From positions 1-64,000 of the forward strand of contig CAYYID010000020.1 in NCBI GenBank assembly GCA_964471915.1: a DNA stretch of 64,000 nt, written 5' to 3'. The translations under genes were made by a program, and so were the position numbers. This document shows positions 26,596 through 35,787 of the stretch, in pieces. The notes beneath the pieces are model-generated. The model ran no database searches. It was not told the DNA's origin and was given only the letters and a program-made list of their open reading frames with translations. Each line of letters opens with the position of its first letter. Position 1 is the stretch's first letter. The stretch is from JAIEPW01 sp964471915. GTDB lineage: Bacteria; Acidobacteriota; Terriglobia; Bryobacterales; Bryobacteraceae.

Positions 26596-27496
26596 GCGTT
26601 GGGCTGGCGGACTCTTCATCCTAGCTTGCGGGCTGCACGCCCAGGAAGAGACTCCGGTGTTCCGCGGCGGCGTCGCGTACGTGAAGGTGGATGTCCAGGT
26701 GCGGGACGGCAACCGGGTGATCGCGGGGCTGGCGAAAGAAGATTTCCGGCTCACCGACCAGGGCCAGCCGCAGGCGATCGTGAGCTTCGCACGCGACCGC
26801 GAACCCGTCTCGCTGCTGCTGCTGCTGGACGTTTCCGGAAGCATGAAGAAGTACCTGGCGCAGGTGTCGCTGGTGGCCAACCAGGCGCTGCGCAGGATGG
26901 AGCCGGGCGACCGGCTGGCGATCATGGTGTTCGGCCGGACCACGCACGTCCACGCCAACTGGAGCGAGGACAAGGACTTCATCGCGAGCATGATCGGTCC
27001 GGCGCGGAACGTGGAGCAGGCCGGATCGGTGACGGTGTTGAATCCATCGATTCTGGAGGCTGCGGCGTTCGTGGCGAAGGAGGACAAGGGGCGGCGGGCG
27101 ATCCTGGTGATCACGGACAACGAGGGCTTGAACTACCAGTCGCCGGACGAGGCGGTGATCCGGGCGCTGCACGCGGGGGACGTCGTGCTGAACGCGATCG
27201 TGGTGGGCGGGTCGCGGCCGAAGGAGCGGAAGCCGCCAGTGAACTCGGATTTTTCCTATCCCAATGTGTTCCGGATCGCGGAGGAAACGGGCGGGGAAGC
27301 GATCGCCTCCAGCCGGGCGGAGACGTTCGGGGAGATCATCGAGCGGCTGCGGACGCGCTATACCCTTCAATACAAAGCACCTGCGGCTCCGGCGGGGGAG
27401 TTCCGGAAGGTGACGGTGGCGCTGGCGCCGGAAGTAGAGAAGCGTTACCCCCGGGCGGTGGTGCGGGCGCGGAGCGGATATTATGCGGGGGAGTAG
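26594..27496 (+). CDS. Secreted VWFA-domain protein (acidobacterial type)
   Basis: The 300-residue protein has a short signal peptide (MRWAGGLFILACGLHAQ). An Ig-like lead region (VDVQVRDGNRVIAGLAKEDF) precedes a von Willebrand A domain with the MIDAS motif DVSGSM near residue 81. The later Thr and Asp are in the NWSEDKDF and VITDNEGLN regions. This is the 'VWFA-related acidobacterial' family, numerous in these genomes and of unknown role. The start ATG (26594-26596) overlaps the selB start on the other strand; an ATG at 26585 is the only nearby alternative and overlaps selB further. No ribosome binding site can be placed outside selB. Confidence 0.85.
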   Translation: MRWAGGLFILACGLHAQEETPVFRGGVAYVKVDVQVRDGNRVIAGLAKEDFRLTDQGQPQAIVSFARDREPVSLLLLLDVSGSMKKYLAQVSLVANQALRRMEPGDRLAIMVFGRTTHVHANWSEDKDFIASMIGPARNVEQAGSVTVLNPSILEAAAFVAKEDKGRRAILVITDNEGLNYQSPDEAVIRALHAGDVVLNAIVVGGSRPKERKPPVNSDFSYPNVFRIAEETGGEAIASSRAETFGEIIERLRTRYTLQYKAPAAPAGEFRKVTVALAPEVEKRYPRAVVRARSGYYAGE

Positions 27497-27525
27497 ATAA
27501 CCTCATTATTTACAGAACCTTAGAC

Positions 27526-27552
27526 TTGGCGAAACGAAGTTGGCGCTAGAAT
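27526..27552 (+). promoter_or_regulatory. Weak candidate sigma-70 promoter for the copper/heme genes
   Basis: TTGGCG (27526-27531) and TAGAAT (27547-27552) are separated by 15 bases, shorter than ideal. The region is A/T-richer than its surroundings and lies 25 bases ahead of the next start codon. It is the best promoter-like sequence in the 80-base gap. Confidence 0.3.
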
Positions 27553-27576
27553 GAAACGATATCTGCCGAGGTGCCG

Positions 27577-28857
<1,281 letters not shown>

Positions 28858-28872
28858 GGGAGGACTGGAGTC

Positions 28873-30192
28873 ATGCGAAATCTGATCTTCCTTTCCGTTG
28901 GGGCGGCGCTGGCGCTGAGCGCGGCGAACACCAAGACGGCGACGCCGACGTACACGCGGGACGTGGCGCCGATTCTCTACAACCGGTGCGTGGAGTGCCA
29001 CCGCAAGGGCGACATCGCGCCCATGCAGTTCATGACTTACGAGCAGGTGCGGCCGTGGAGCGCGGCGATCAAGCAGGCGGTGCTGCAGGGCACGATGCCG
29101 CCGTGGTTCGCGGATCCGGCGCACGGCAAGTTCCGCAACGACCGGCGGCTGACGCCGGCGCAAGTGCAGACGATCGTGGCGTGGGTGAACGCGGGCTCGC
29201 CGAAGGGCGAGGCGAAGGACATGCCGGCGCCGCCGCGGTTGGCCGAGGGCTGGTCCAACAGCCGTCCGCCGGACGTCGTGATCGAGATGCCGCTGACGGC
29301 GAAGGTGCCGGCCGAGGGCGTGCTCGACATGATGAACTACTACGTGAAGGTCCCCTTCACGGAGGAGAAGTGGGTGGAAGCGGTGGAACTGCGGCCGGGC
29401 AACCGGGCGGTGGTGCACCACTCGATCGTCAACATCGTGACGTTGCCGGAGACGGTGAAGCCGGAGGACATGATCACCGGCAAGAAGCTGGGGCGCACGG
29501 GCTGGAAGCTGATCGGCCAGGCGCCGGGCAAGGGCTTCGAACTGCACCACGACGGCGTGGCGAAGCGCATTGTGCCGGGGACGTACTTCGAGTTCAACAT
29601 GCACTACACGCCGACGGGCAAGCAGGAAGAACTCGACAAGTCGGTGCTGGGGCTGTGGTTCGCGCGGGGTCCGGTGCACCACGAAGTGGTGACGGCGTCG
29701 GCGGCGCAGGAGACGTACATCGACGGCAAGCGAATGGGCCGCGGCGGGTATCCGAAGATCCCCGCGGGCGCGGACAACTGGGCCATCGAGGGCCGCATGC
29801 AGGTGCGGGACGACATCACGGTGCTGTCGCTGTCGCCGCACATGCACTTCCGGGGCAAGGACATGAAGTACGTCGCGAAGTTTCCGGACGGGCGCGAGGA
29901 AGTGCTGCTGAACGTGCCGAAGTACAACTACGAATGGCAGTTGAACTACGACTTCCAGGATCCCGTGAAGCTGCCGGCGGGCAGCCTGATCACGGTCTAC
30001 GCCCACTACGACAACTCGAAGAACAACCCGCGCAATCCGGCTCCGAACGAGGATGTGGTGTGGGGTCAGCAGAGCTGGAACGAGATGTTCATTCCGTGGA
30101 TGGAGTACACGGTGGACAAGCTCGACATGACGAAGCTGTCGCGGGAAGAGATCGACAAGCTGAAGCGTCCGGTGCGGCGCGAGATCGAATAG
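28873..30192 (+). CDS. Exported heme c plus copper type II monooxygenase-like protein (paralog)
   Basis: The 439-residue paralog has the same order of parts: a signal peptide, heme motif CVECH at residues 39-43 (RCVECHRKGDIAPM), and a PHM-like C-terminal part. Candidate copper ligands lie in AVVHHSIVNIV, NMHYTPTG and SPHMHFRGKD. The two genes are a tandem duplication that has diverged strongly. GGAGGACTGGAGTC precedes the ATG. It ends three bases from the convergent cytochrome-HhH gene. The presence of both a heme and copper sites suggests electron delivery within one polypeptide, which is inference. Confidence 0.85.
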   Translation: MRNLIFLSVGAALALSAANTKTATPTYTRDVAPILYNRCVECHRKGDIAPMQFMTYEQVRPWSAAIKQAVLQGTMPPWFADPAHGKFRNDRRLTPAQVQTIVAWVNAGSPKGEAKDMPAPPRLAEGWSNSRPPDVVIEMPLTAKVPAEGVLDMMNYYVKVPFTEEKWVEAVELRPGNRAVVHHSIVNIVTLPETVKPEDMITGKKLGRTGWKLIGQAPGKGFELHHDGVAKRIVPGTYFEFNMHYTPTGKQEELDKSVLGLWFARGPVHHEVVTASAAQETYIDGKRMGRGGYPKIPAGADNWAIEGRMQVRDDITVLSLSPHMHFRGKDMKYVAKFPDGREEVLLNVPKYNYEWQLNYDFQDPVKLPAGSLITVYAHYDNSKNNPRNPAPNEDVVWGQQSWNEMFIPWMEYTVDKLDMTKLSREEIDKLKRPVRREIE

Positions 30193-30195
30193 GAA

Positions 30196-30639
30196 CTACT
30201 GGCCGCTGAAACCGATGCGGTCGCGTTGTGCGGCGAGTTTCTTGGGGTCGACGCCGGGTACTTTCACCAGGGCGTCGAAATTCGGGAACTCGCCGTTTTT
30301 CGTGCGGTAGGCGACGATGGCGTCGGCTTCGGCCGGGGCGAGGGAGAGGACGTCGGCGAGCTGGGCGGCGGCGGCCTTGTTGACGTTGAGGCGCGTGAGG
30401 TACCGGGCGAGGTAGTCGATGGCGGCCTCGAGTTCGGCGTCCTCGGCGTTCATGCCGCGGCTGGCCATGTCGTTGACCGAGGTGCTCCAGGCGGCGCGGT
30501 TCTTGCGCATGGCGGCGAAGTACTGGAGGCCGTGGCAGCCGCCGCACAGTTTTTCGATGGTCTTCTTGCCCGGGCGGTCCGGGAAGGGTTCGGCGGAAAG
30601 GAACGCCGGGAGGATGACGAGGAGCAGGGCGCCGCGCAT
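30196..30639 (-). CDS. Exported cytochrome c-like protein with helix-hairpin-helix C-terminus
   Basis: The 147-residue protein has a signal peptide (MRGALLLVILPAFLSAEP), a heme-binding CGGCH at residues 32-36 and a middle helical region. Its C-terminus of about 50 residues looks like a ComEA-type helix-hairpin-helix (LSLAPAEADAIVAYRTKNG then LVKVPGVDPKKLAAQRDRI). A methionine as sixth heme ligand could be in NDMASRGMN. The pairing of heme c and HhH in one small protein is uncommon. The ATG at 30639 was chosen for the signal peptide; the frame is open to 30681. It is convergent with the copper/heme operon. Confidence 0.75.
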   Translation of the reverse strand: MRGALLLVILPAFLSAEPFPDRPGKKTIEKLCGGCHGLQYFAAMRKNRAAWSTSVNDMASRGMNAEDAELEAAIDYLARYLTRLNVNKAAAAQLADVLSLAPAEADAIVAYRTKNGEFPNFDALVKVPGVDPKKLAAQRDRIGFSGQ

Positions 30640-30686
30640 TGGAATCTTTATTATGGGCGAAAGCCGCGGGTTCGGCATCAAGGCTT

Positions 30687-30713
30687 GCCGCTCCCTGACG
30701 GTCGCGGCCCCGT
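30687..30713. repeat. 27-bp direct repeat, copy 1 (upstream of the ThDP enzyme gene)
   Basis: GCCGCTCCCTGACGGTCGCG followed by GCCCCGT. It matches copy 2 at 32656-32682 at 25 of 27 positions. The two copies lie in the same orientation in the intergenic sequences on either side of the ThDP enzyme gene. Confidence 0.85.
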
Positions 30714-30758
30714 TGGCGGTGAGGATTGGTAAGCTGTAGAGCTTCGAAGGAGACGCAA

Positions 30759-32639
30759 ATGCAGGACACGAAATCCCGGCGGACGTTTCTGAACGCGACA
30801 GCCGCGGCGGCGGCGGGTCTGGCGGCGGCGCAGAAGGCGCAGGCCGCGCCCTCGGCGATCAAGGTGCCGGACGCGATTCCCTCGGCGCTGGCGACGCCCG
30901 GCAAGCCGGCGGCGTTTCCGATGCGCGGCGCGCAGGTGTTCGCGAAGGTGTGCAAGGACGAAGGTCTCGCGGCGTTGTTCTGCTGCCCGGGCAACTACGA
31001 GGTAATCAACTCGATCGTCGAGGAAGGCATACCGGCGTACGGGGGGCGCACCGAGGGATCGATGTGCTCGGCGGCGGACGGCTTCACGCGGGTGACGGGC
31101 GAGATCGCGGCGTGCTCGGGGACCGAAGGTCCCGGGTTCACGAACATGATCATGAACATCGCGGCGGCGAACGCGGCGCGCACGCCGCTGTTGGTGCTGG
31201 CGTCGAACAAGCGCATCGCCGACGACGACGCCGAGGTCGGCATCCAGACCGCGTACCAGCAGCCGACGACGGAGGGCATGCGGAAATACGGCAAGCGCTT
31301 GATCGACCCGAAGCGCGTGTACGAGTACGCCGCGTATGCGTTCCGGCAACTGAAGACCGGGGTGCCGTCGCCGGTACACCTGGACTTTCCGGGCGAGGTG
31401 TCGAACGCGCGGTTCAAGGACGCGAGCGAGCTGCGCTACTACCACGAGCAGGCGAAGTACCGGACCGACGCGAAGCCGCATCCGGATCCGAAACGGATCC
31501 AGGCGCTGGTGGCGATGATCCAGAAGGCGCAGCGGCCGATGATTGTGGCGTCGACGGGGGTGTTCTACAGCCGGGCCTGGGACGCGCTCAAAGCGGTGGC
31601 GGAAAAGGGCGAGATCGCGGTGGCGGAGAGCGGGCCGTCGCGCGGGCATTTTTCGGACGGGCACCCGCTGTCGGCGTCCACGGCGCCGGGCGCGCTGGGC
31701 AGCGCGGACCTGGTGATCTTCGTGGGGCAGTATTCGATGCCGAACGTCGGCGAGTGCGCGTTCCCGCCGGAGGCGAAGTACGTGCGCATCGATCCTGACG
31801 CGGCGGACATCGGGCGCAACTGGCCGATCGACCTCGGGATCGTGAGCTGCGAGAAGGCCGCGCTGGAGGCGCTGGCGAACGCGCTGCCGAAGATGAGGCA
31901 CGAGGCGTGGGTGGCCGAGCTGGCCGCGGAGCGCAAGAAGTTCGAGGACCAGAACGCGGAGTATTACAAGACCGGGCTCGGCTACACGGACGCCGTGCAT
32001 CCCTCGGTGATGGCGCAGCAGTTGAGTGATTTCCTGTATCGCGGCGAGCTGGCCAAGGAACTGACGACGGTGGTGGCAGGCGGGTACGGGATCGCGCGCT
32101 ATATGCGGCGGTACCTGCGCGCGTACCGGCCGGGACAGATCTGCAACGGCGCCTATCAGTACGGCGCGATCGGCCCGGACCTGGGGTACACGTTCGGCGC
32201 GGCGGCGGCGGTGCAACTGGGCGCGGGACCGCAGGGTCCGTACAAGGGCGCGCCGGTGATCGGGATCACGGGCGACGCGGGCTTTGCGTATTCGGGCATG
32301 GAGATCGAGACCATGGCGAAATACAAGATGCCGGTGGTGATGATCGTGTACAACAACAACGCCTGGGGCATCATGAGCCAGGGCAAGCCGATCCACATGT
32401 ACCTGTTCCAGGAGAACCTGCGGTACGACAAGATCGGCGAGGCGCTGGGGGCGCGCGGCGAGTACGTGACGAAGCCCGAGGAGTTCCTGCCGGCGCTGCG
32501 GCGCAGCTATCAGCTCGCGGCGAAGGAACGCGTGTCGACGGTGATCAACTGCCAGGCGAAGCGCGAGTTCTGGACGTCGCAGTTCGCGCCGGGGTTCCTG
32601 GGCAAGGTGGAGCCGGGGTGCATGGCGTACAGCCATTGA
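30759..32639 (+). CDS. Thiamine-diphosphate-dependent enzyme with a Tat signal peptide
   Basis: The 626-residue protein has the three-domain fold of acetolactate synthase-type ThDP enzymes. The cofactor-activating Glu is in GGRTEGSMCSAADGFTRVTG near residue 100. The ThDP/Mg motif begins GDAGFAYSG and ends in NNN about 28 residues later. The N-terminus MQDTKSRRTFLNATAAAAAG is a twin-arginine signal (SRRTFL) with an AQA cleavage site, so the enzyme is predicted to be exported folded. That is unusual, as most relatives are cytoplasmic. AAGGAG lies seven bases before the ATG. Substrate cannot be assigned. Confidence 0.85.
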   Translation: MQDTKSRRTFLNATAAAAAGLAAAQKAQAAPSAIKVPDAIPSALATPGKPAAFPMRGAQVFAKVCKDEGLAALFCCPGNYEVINSIVEEGIPAYGGRTEGSMCSAADGFTRVTGEIAACSGTEGPGFTNMIMNIAAANAARTPLLVLASNKRIADDDAEVGIQTAYQQPTTEGMRKYGKRLIDPKRVYEYAAYAFRQLKTGVPSPVHLDFPGEVSNARFKDASELRYYHEQAKYRTDAKPHPDPKRIQALVAMIQKAQRPMIVASTGVFYSRAWDALKAVAEKGEIAVAESGPSRGHFSDGHPLSASTAPGALGSADLVIFVGQYSMPNVGECAFPPEAKYVRIDPDAADIGRNWPIDLGIVSCEKAALEALANALPKMRHEAWVAELAAERKKFEDQNAEYYKTGLGYTDAVHPSVMAQQLSDFLYRGELAKELTTVVAGGYGIARYMRRYLRAYRPGQICNGAYQYGAIGPDLGYTFGAAAAVQLGAGPQGPYKGAPVIGITGDAGFAYSGMEIETMAKYKMPVVMIVYNNNAWGIMSQGKPIHMYLFQENLRYDKIGEALGARGEYVTKPEEFLPALRRSYQLAAKERVSTVINCQAKREFWTSQFAPGFLGKVEPGCMAYSH

Positions 32640-32655
32640 GGCGCGGTTGGCGCTG

Positions 32656-32682
32656 GCCGCTCCCTGACGGCCGAGGCCCCGT
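32656..32682. repeat. 27-bp direct repeat, copy 2 (downstream of the ThDP enzyme gene)
   Basis: GCCGCTCCCTGACGGCCGAG followed by GCCCCGT, 25 of 27 identical to the copy at 30687-30713. It begins 16 bases after the ThDP gene stop and ends 9 bases before the next start codon. Confidence 0.85.
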
Positions 32683-32691
32683 GGGATCCTC

Positions 32692-33147
32692 ATGAGGCGA
32701 GTGCGGGATGGACGATCGCAGGTCCGCGGCGTATTCGAGGAGTACGCGCGGCGCGGGGTCTTTCGCTCCTTCAGCGAGATCGCTGCGGGCGAGTTCCGCT
32801 TTCACTGGCTGTGGAACGCCCCGTTCGCGGTGTCGTGCGACGGCGCGCTGGTGTTCGAGGCGCTGCTGGCGGACCCGGATCCCGAGGTGGAGAAGACAGC
32901 GCGGGCGTTCCTCGCGGAGTGCGGCGCGGCGGAGCGGCGCGAGCACCGGCGGCTGGATCCGAAGAAGCTGCGCGTGACGTGGTCGAAGCGGCGCGGCGGG
33001 TTGACCCTGCGGGTCGCGGTGAAGGACGGCGACTGGGACGCCGGGGTCCGGCGGGCGCTGCAGTTCGTGAACGAGTTGTTCACGGGGGAGCTGAGCCTGA
33101 AGCATCCGGAGTACCTGGCGCGGGTGTTCCGGGTGCCGGAGGAGTGA
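32692..33147 (+). CDS. Uncharacterised 151-residue protein
   Basis: I do not recognise this family. The product is mixed alpha/beta with no signal peptide or membrane segment. It is rich in Arg and Glu, and has aromatic clusters in GEFRFHWLWNAPFAV and a C-terminal VNELFTGELSLKHPEYLARVF. The gene starts with ATG directly after the second 27-bp repeat and ends 38 bases before the VapB start. Codon use is like its neighbours, which supports real coding. The sequence neither links it clearly to the ThDP enzyme nor to the toxin-antitoxin pair. Confidence 0.6.
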   Translation: MRRVRDGRSQVRGVFEEYARRGVFRSFSEIAAGEFRFHWLWNAPFAVSCDGALVFEALLADPDPEVEKTARAFLAECGAAERREHRRLDPKKLRVTWSKRRGGLTLRVAVKDGDWDAGVRRALQFVNELFTGELSLKHPEYLARVFRVPEE

Positions 33148-33185
33148 CAGCGCAGGGTGCTATCTTCTAAGCAGCAGGAGCACAC

Positions 33186-33437
33186 CTGGGTGCGCGAACG
33201 ACGATAACGCTAGACGACGATGTCGTGGAGGCTGTAACCCGCCAGAGCAAGACTTCCGGGCGATCGTTCGGGGAAACACTGAACGAACTGGTGCGGAGCG
33301 GATTGGCGGCGGCAGAAGCGAAGGCCAAGCGAGCACCGCTGAGGCTCCCGACGGCGAACCTCGGGGAGTTCCCGGACGTGAACTACGATTGCACCGGCGA
33401 ACTACTCGAGTACCCTGAGGGGCCCGACCACCGTTGA
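33186..33437 (+). CDS. vapB: VapB-type ribbon-helix-helix antitoxin, apparent CTG start
   Basis: The 83-residue product is a VapB antitoxin. Its N-terminus GARTTITLDDDVVEAVTRQ is the DNA-binding strand and helix of ribbon-helix-helix proteins, and the Pro-rich C-terminus would bind the toxin. No ATG or TTG precedes the strand in frame. The first usable GTG (33225) would delete it. A CTG at 33186 has a textbook AGGAG five bases upstream, so CTG is chosen as start. The stop TGA overlaps the TTG start of vapC (TTGA), showing translational coupling. Confidence 0.75.
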   Translation: MGARTTITLDDDVVEAVTRQSKTSGRSFGETLNELVRSGLAAAEAKAKRAPLRLPTANLGEFPDVNYDCTGELLEYPEGPDHR

Positions 33438-33863
33438 TCCTGCTGGACGTCAATATTCTGCTGTATGCCCACAACGCAAGCTTCGCGCCATCATGCGCGG
33501 GCCCGGCAGTGGCTGGATACAGCTTGGGAGAAGGGTGAAGAGATCGGGCTCCCGTGGATCACGGTGTGGGCATTCGTCAGGCTGACCACGAACGCGAAGG
33601 TTCTGCCGACGGCGAAGACGCCGGCGGAGGCCTGCTCGGTGATCCGAGAGCTTTTTGCAAAACCCGGAGTCAGAATGGTGCAGCCAGGTGGGCGCCACCT
33701 CGAGTTGTTGGAGCACATCATGACCGAGTTTGGGGCGACGGGGCCGCGCGCGACCGACGCCGTGCTGGCGGCCCTGGCGCTGGAACACGGAGCCTCGGTG
33801 GCGCCGGCCGATCAGGATTTCGGCCGATTCACGGGAGTGAACTGGATCAACCCTCTCGCCTGA
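33434..33863 (+). pseudogene. vapC: VapC PIN-domain toxin, interrupted by a +1 frameshift
   Basis: The first frame starts at TTG 33434 and encodes LILLDVNILLYAHNASFA, the canonical PIN start with its first catalytic Asp. It then drifts out of frame and ends at TGA 33536-33538. The second frame resumes the family sequence near 33489 with HHARARQWLDTAWEKGEE and runs to 33863. It carries the later acidic residues in GPRATDAVLAAL and ADQDFGRF. One extra base near 33488 would explain the break. Alternatives are a sequencing error or a programmed frameshift. As written, no full-length toxin is made. The end overlaps the convergent MFS gene by 17 bases. Confidence 0.8.
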
Positions 33864-35124
33864 TGTCGTCGCGCCAGAGCTTCTGCGCCGCCAGCCACGC
33901 GACCCCGGGGAACAGCATCACGATCCCGCTGGCGATCGCGACGGCCCGGATGCCGATGCCGGCGTCCGCCGCGACCCCCGCCGCGTAGCTCGCCAGGGAC
34001 AGGGTGAACATGCTGAGCGCGAACTCGGCTGAAAAAACGCGTCCGCGGAAGCGATCCTCGGTGATACGCATCAGGATGCTGGAGGACTGGGTCCAGATCG
34101 CGGAGCCGCCGGTGTGGGCGAGCATCAGGCTCAGCGCGGCCAGCCAGACGTTCGGCGCGAAGCCGAGCAGGATGTAACCCGCGCCGGCGAGGCCGAAGCC
34201 GATCCAGATCAGGCGGCGCATGCGCGCCAGATCGTTGCCCGAGACCGAAGCGCTGCCGAACGCCCCGATCACCGACCCCAGGCCGCGGGAGCCGAGCAGA
34301 ACGCTCATGCCGAGGCTGGCGGCCTGCGCGGCGCTGAGACCGTCCAGGCGTACGGGAAACACGCGCTCGCCAAATAAGGGCAGGATCACCCAGTTGGCGC
34401 CCAGCAGGCCGAGCCCGCCTTTCACCATCATGGTGGCGCTGAGCCGCGCGTCCTGGCGGACGTACCGGAGTCCTTCGGCGACGGGCGAGAAGTCGATCAG
34501 GTCGCGCGGGCGCAGGGGGGCGGCGTGGTCCAGGTGGGGCTCGGCGAATTTCATGCGCCAGATCAGCCAGCCGGAGAACAGGAACGACAGCGAATTCAGT
34601 ACGAAGACGGCGTCACGGCCGAGGAAGGCCGTGGCGACGCCGCCGATGGCGGTGCCGAGCGCGAAGTTCACGCTCCAGGTGGTGGCGGAGAGCGCGTTGG
34701 CCGCGAGCGTTTCCTCGTCCTTGGTGATGACGGCGATCACAGCGCTCCGGCCGGGCTCGAACAGCGCCCACATGACGGTTTCGAGAAACAGGAGCACGAA
34801 GAGCAGCCAGGCCATTTCTTTGGTCCGGACCAGGAGCATGGCGGCGACGATGAGCGCGCGGGCGAAGTCCGCGAAGAGCATCACCTTGCGGCGGCTGAGC
34901 CGGTCGTTCAAGACGCCCGCGAGCGGCGACGCAAGGGTCTGCGGCAGCACCTGCATGACGAACGCCGTGGCGACGCTGAGGGCGCTGCCGGTGGTCTCGA
35001 GCAGGAACGAGTAAATCGCCACCGAGTAGAACCAGTCGCCGAGTTCGCTGACGATCTGGGCGAACCACAGGCGGCGGAAGTTCGGGTTGCCGGCCAGCAG
35101 GGCGCGGTAGGTGGCGACGGTCAT
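33847..35124 (-). CDS. MFS transporter (EntS/MFS_3-like exporter)
   Basis: The 425-residue protein has about 12 hydrophobic segments. It carries the MFS_3 family signatures NFRRLWFAQIVSELGDWFY at the start and GVLNDRLSRRKVMLFADFAR at the loop 2-3 motif (DRxxRR). This group includes enterobactin exporters and macrolide-efflux-like proteins; the substrate here is unknown. It lies 16 bases downstream of the GNAT gene on the same strand and is probably in one operon with it. Its 3' end overlaps the frameshifted vapC. Confidence 0.9.
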   Translation of the reverse strand: MTVATYRALLAGNPNFRRLWFAQIVSELGDWFYSVAIYSFLLETTGSALSVATAFVMQVLPQTLASPLAGVLNDRLSRRKVMLFADFARALIVAAMLLVRTKEMAWLLFVLLFLETVMWALFEPGRSAVIAVITKDEETLAANALSATTWSVNFALGTAIGGVATAFLGRDAVFVLNSLSFLFSGWLIWRMKFAEPHLDHAAPLRPRDLIDFSPVAEGLRYVRQDARLSATMMVKGGLGLLGANWVILPLFGERVFPVRLDGLSAAQAASLGMSVLLGSRGLGSVIGAFGSASVSGNDLARMRRLIWIGFGLAGAGYILLGFAPNVWLAALSLMLAHTGGSAIWTQSSSILMRITEDRFRGRVFSAEFALSMFTLSLASYAAGVAADAGIGIRAVAIASGIVMLFPGVAWLAAQKLWRDDIRREG

Positions 35125-35140
35125 CGATTCACGCTGCGAG

Positions 35141-35686
35141 TCACGCGGCGGCCCACTCGCGGGCGAGCAGGCTGTAGAGCCGCAGGTCCATGCCCTTCCC
35201 GTGGAGCCATTGCGCTTCGCGCTGCGTCCCTTCGAAGGTGAAGCCGAGCCGTTCGGCGATCGCGCAACTGCGGGCGTTGCCGGCGGCGCAGCGGATCTCC
35301 ACGCGGTTGAGCTTCCATTCGAGAAAGCAGTGCCCGATCAGGAGCCGGGCCGCCGAGGTTACGATCCCGCGGCCTTGCGCGGACGCGGCCAGCCAGTAAC
35401 CGATCTCGACCTTGCGGTTCGTCCAGTCGATGGGGCGGCAGCCGATGCCGCCCGTCAATTCCTCGTTCGCAAAGATGCCGCCCTGAAACCCAAGATTGTC
35501 CGCCCATCGCCGGGCGGTAGAGCGGATGAACTCGCGGGCGTCGTCCACGGACCGGGTATGCTCCACCCAGGGGAGCCAGGCGTCCAGGTGCGCGCGATTG
35601 GCCTCGACCGCGGCGAACAAGCTGGGGGCGTCAGCCTCGCCATAAGAACGGATGGAGATTTGAGAGTCCCCCCGCAGTTCGAACAT
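35141..35686 (-). CDS. GNAT N-acetyltransferase, RimJ/RimL type
   Basis: The 181-residue protein shows the Acetyltransf_3 pattern: ISIRSYGEADAPSLFAAVEA at the start, GYWLAASAQGRGIVTSAARL (acetyl-CoA-binding motif A with a Q/RGxGx loop), and RVEIRCAAGNARSCAIAERL followed by GFTFEG. Relatives acetylate the N-termini of ribosomal proteins or small molecules. It is the first gene of a probable operon with the MFS transporter, a pairing often seen for self-protection or metabolite export. That interpretation is inferred only. Confidence 0.88.
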   Translation of the reverse strand: MFELRGDSQISIRSYGEADAPSLFAAVEANRAHLDAWLPWVEHTRSVDDAREFIRSTARRWADNLGFQGGIFANEELTGGIGCRPIDWTNRKVEIGYWLAASAQGRGIVTSAARLLIGHCFLEWKLNRVEIRCAAGNARSCAIAERLGFTFEGTQREAQWLHGKGMDLRLYSLLAREWAAA

Positions 35687-35770
35687 GCCTTATGGTACCC
35701 CGAATGCGGGATCGCGCCCCGGGACGAGCCGTCCCAAAAGCGGACACTGGGAACGTGCTATGTTATTGAG

Positions 35771-35787
35771 AGATAAGGCTCTTATCT
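35771..35787. repeat. 17-bp hyphenated palindrome upstream of the response-regulator gene
   Basis: AGATAAG (35771-35777), GCT, then CTTATCT (35781-35787): a perfect 7-bp dyad with a 3-base centre. It lies in the 192-base gap between the divergent GNAT and NtrC-like genes. It could be an operator for either gene or for autoregulation. The rest of this gap has no recognised feature. Confidence 0.55.

Noticed and set aside
33434..33538. TGA ending the first vapC frame as a selenocysteine codon, given selB in the window
   Set aside because: PIN-domain identity resumes in a different frame well before this TGA, so a frameshift explains it. No SECIS-like hairpin is needed.
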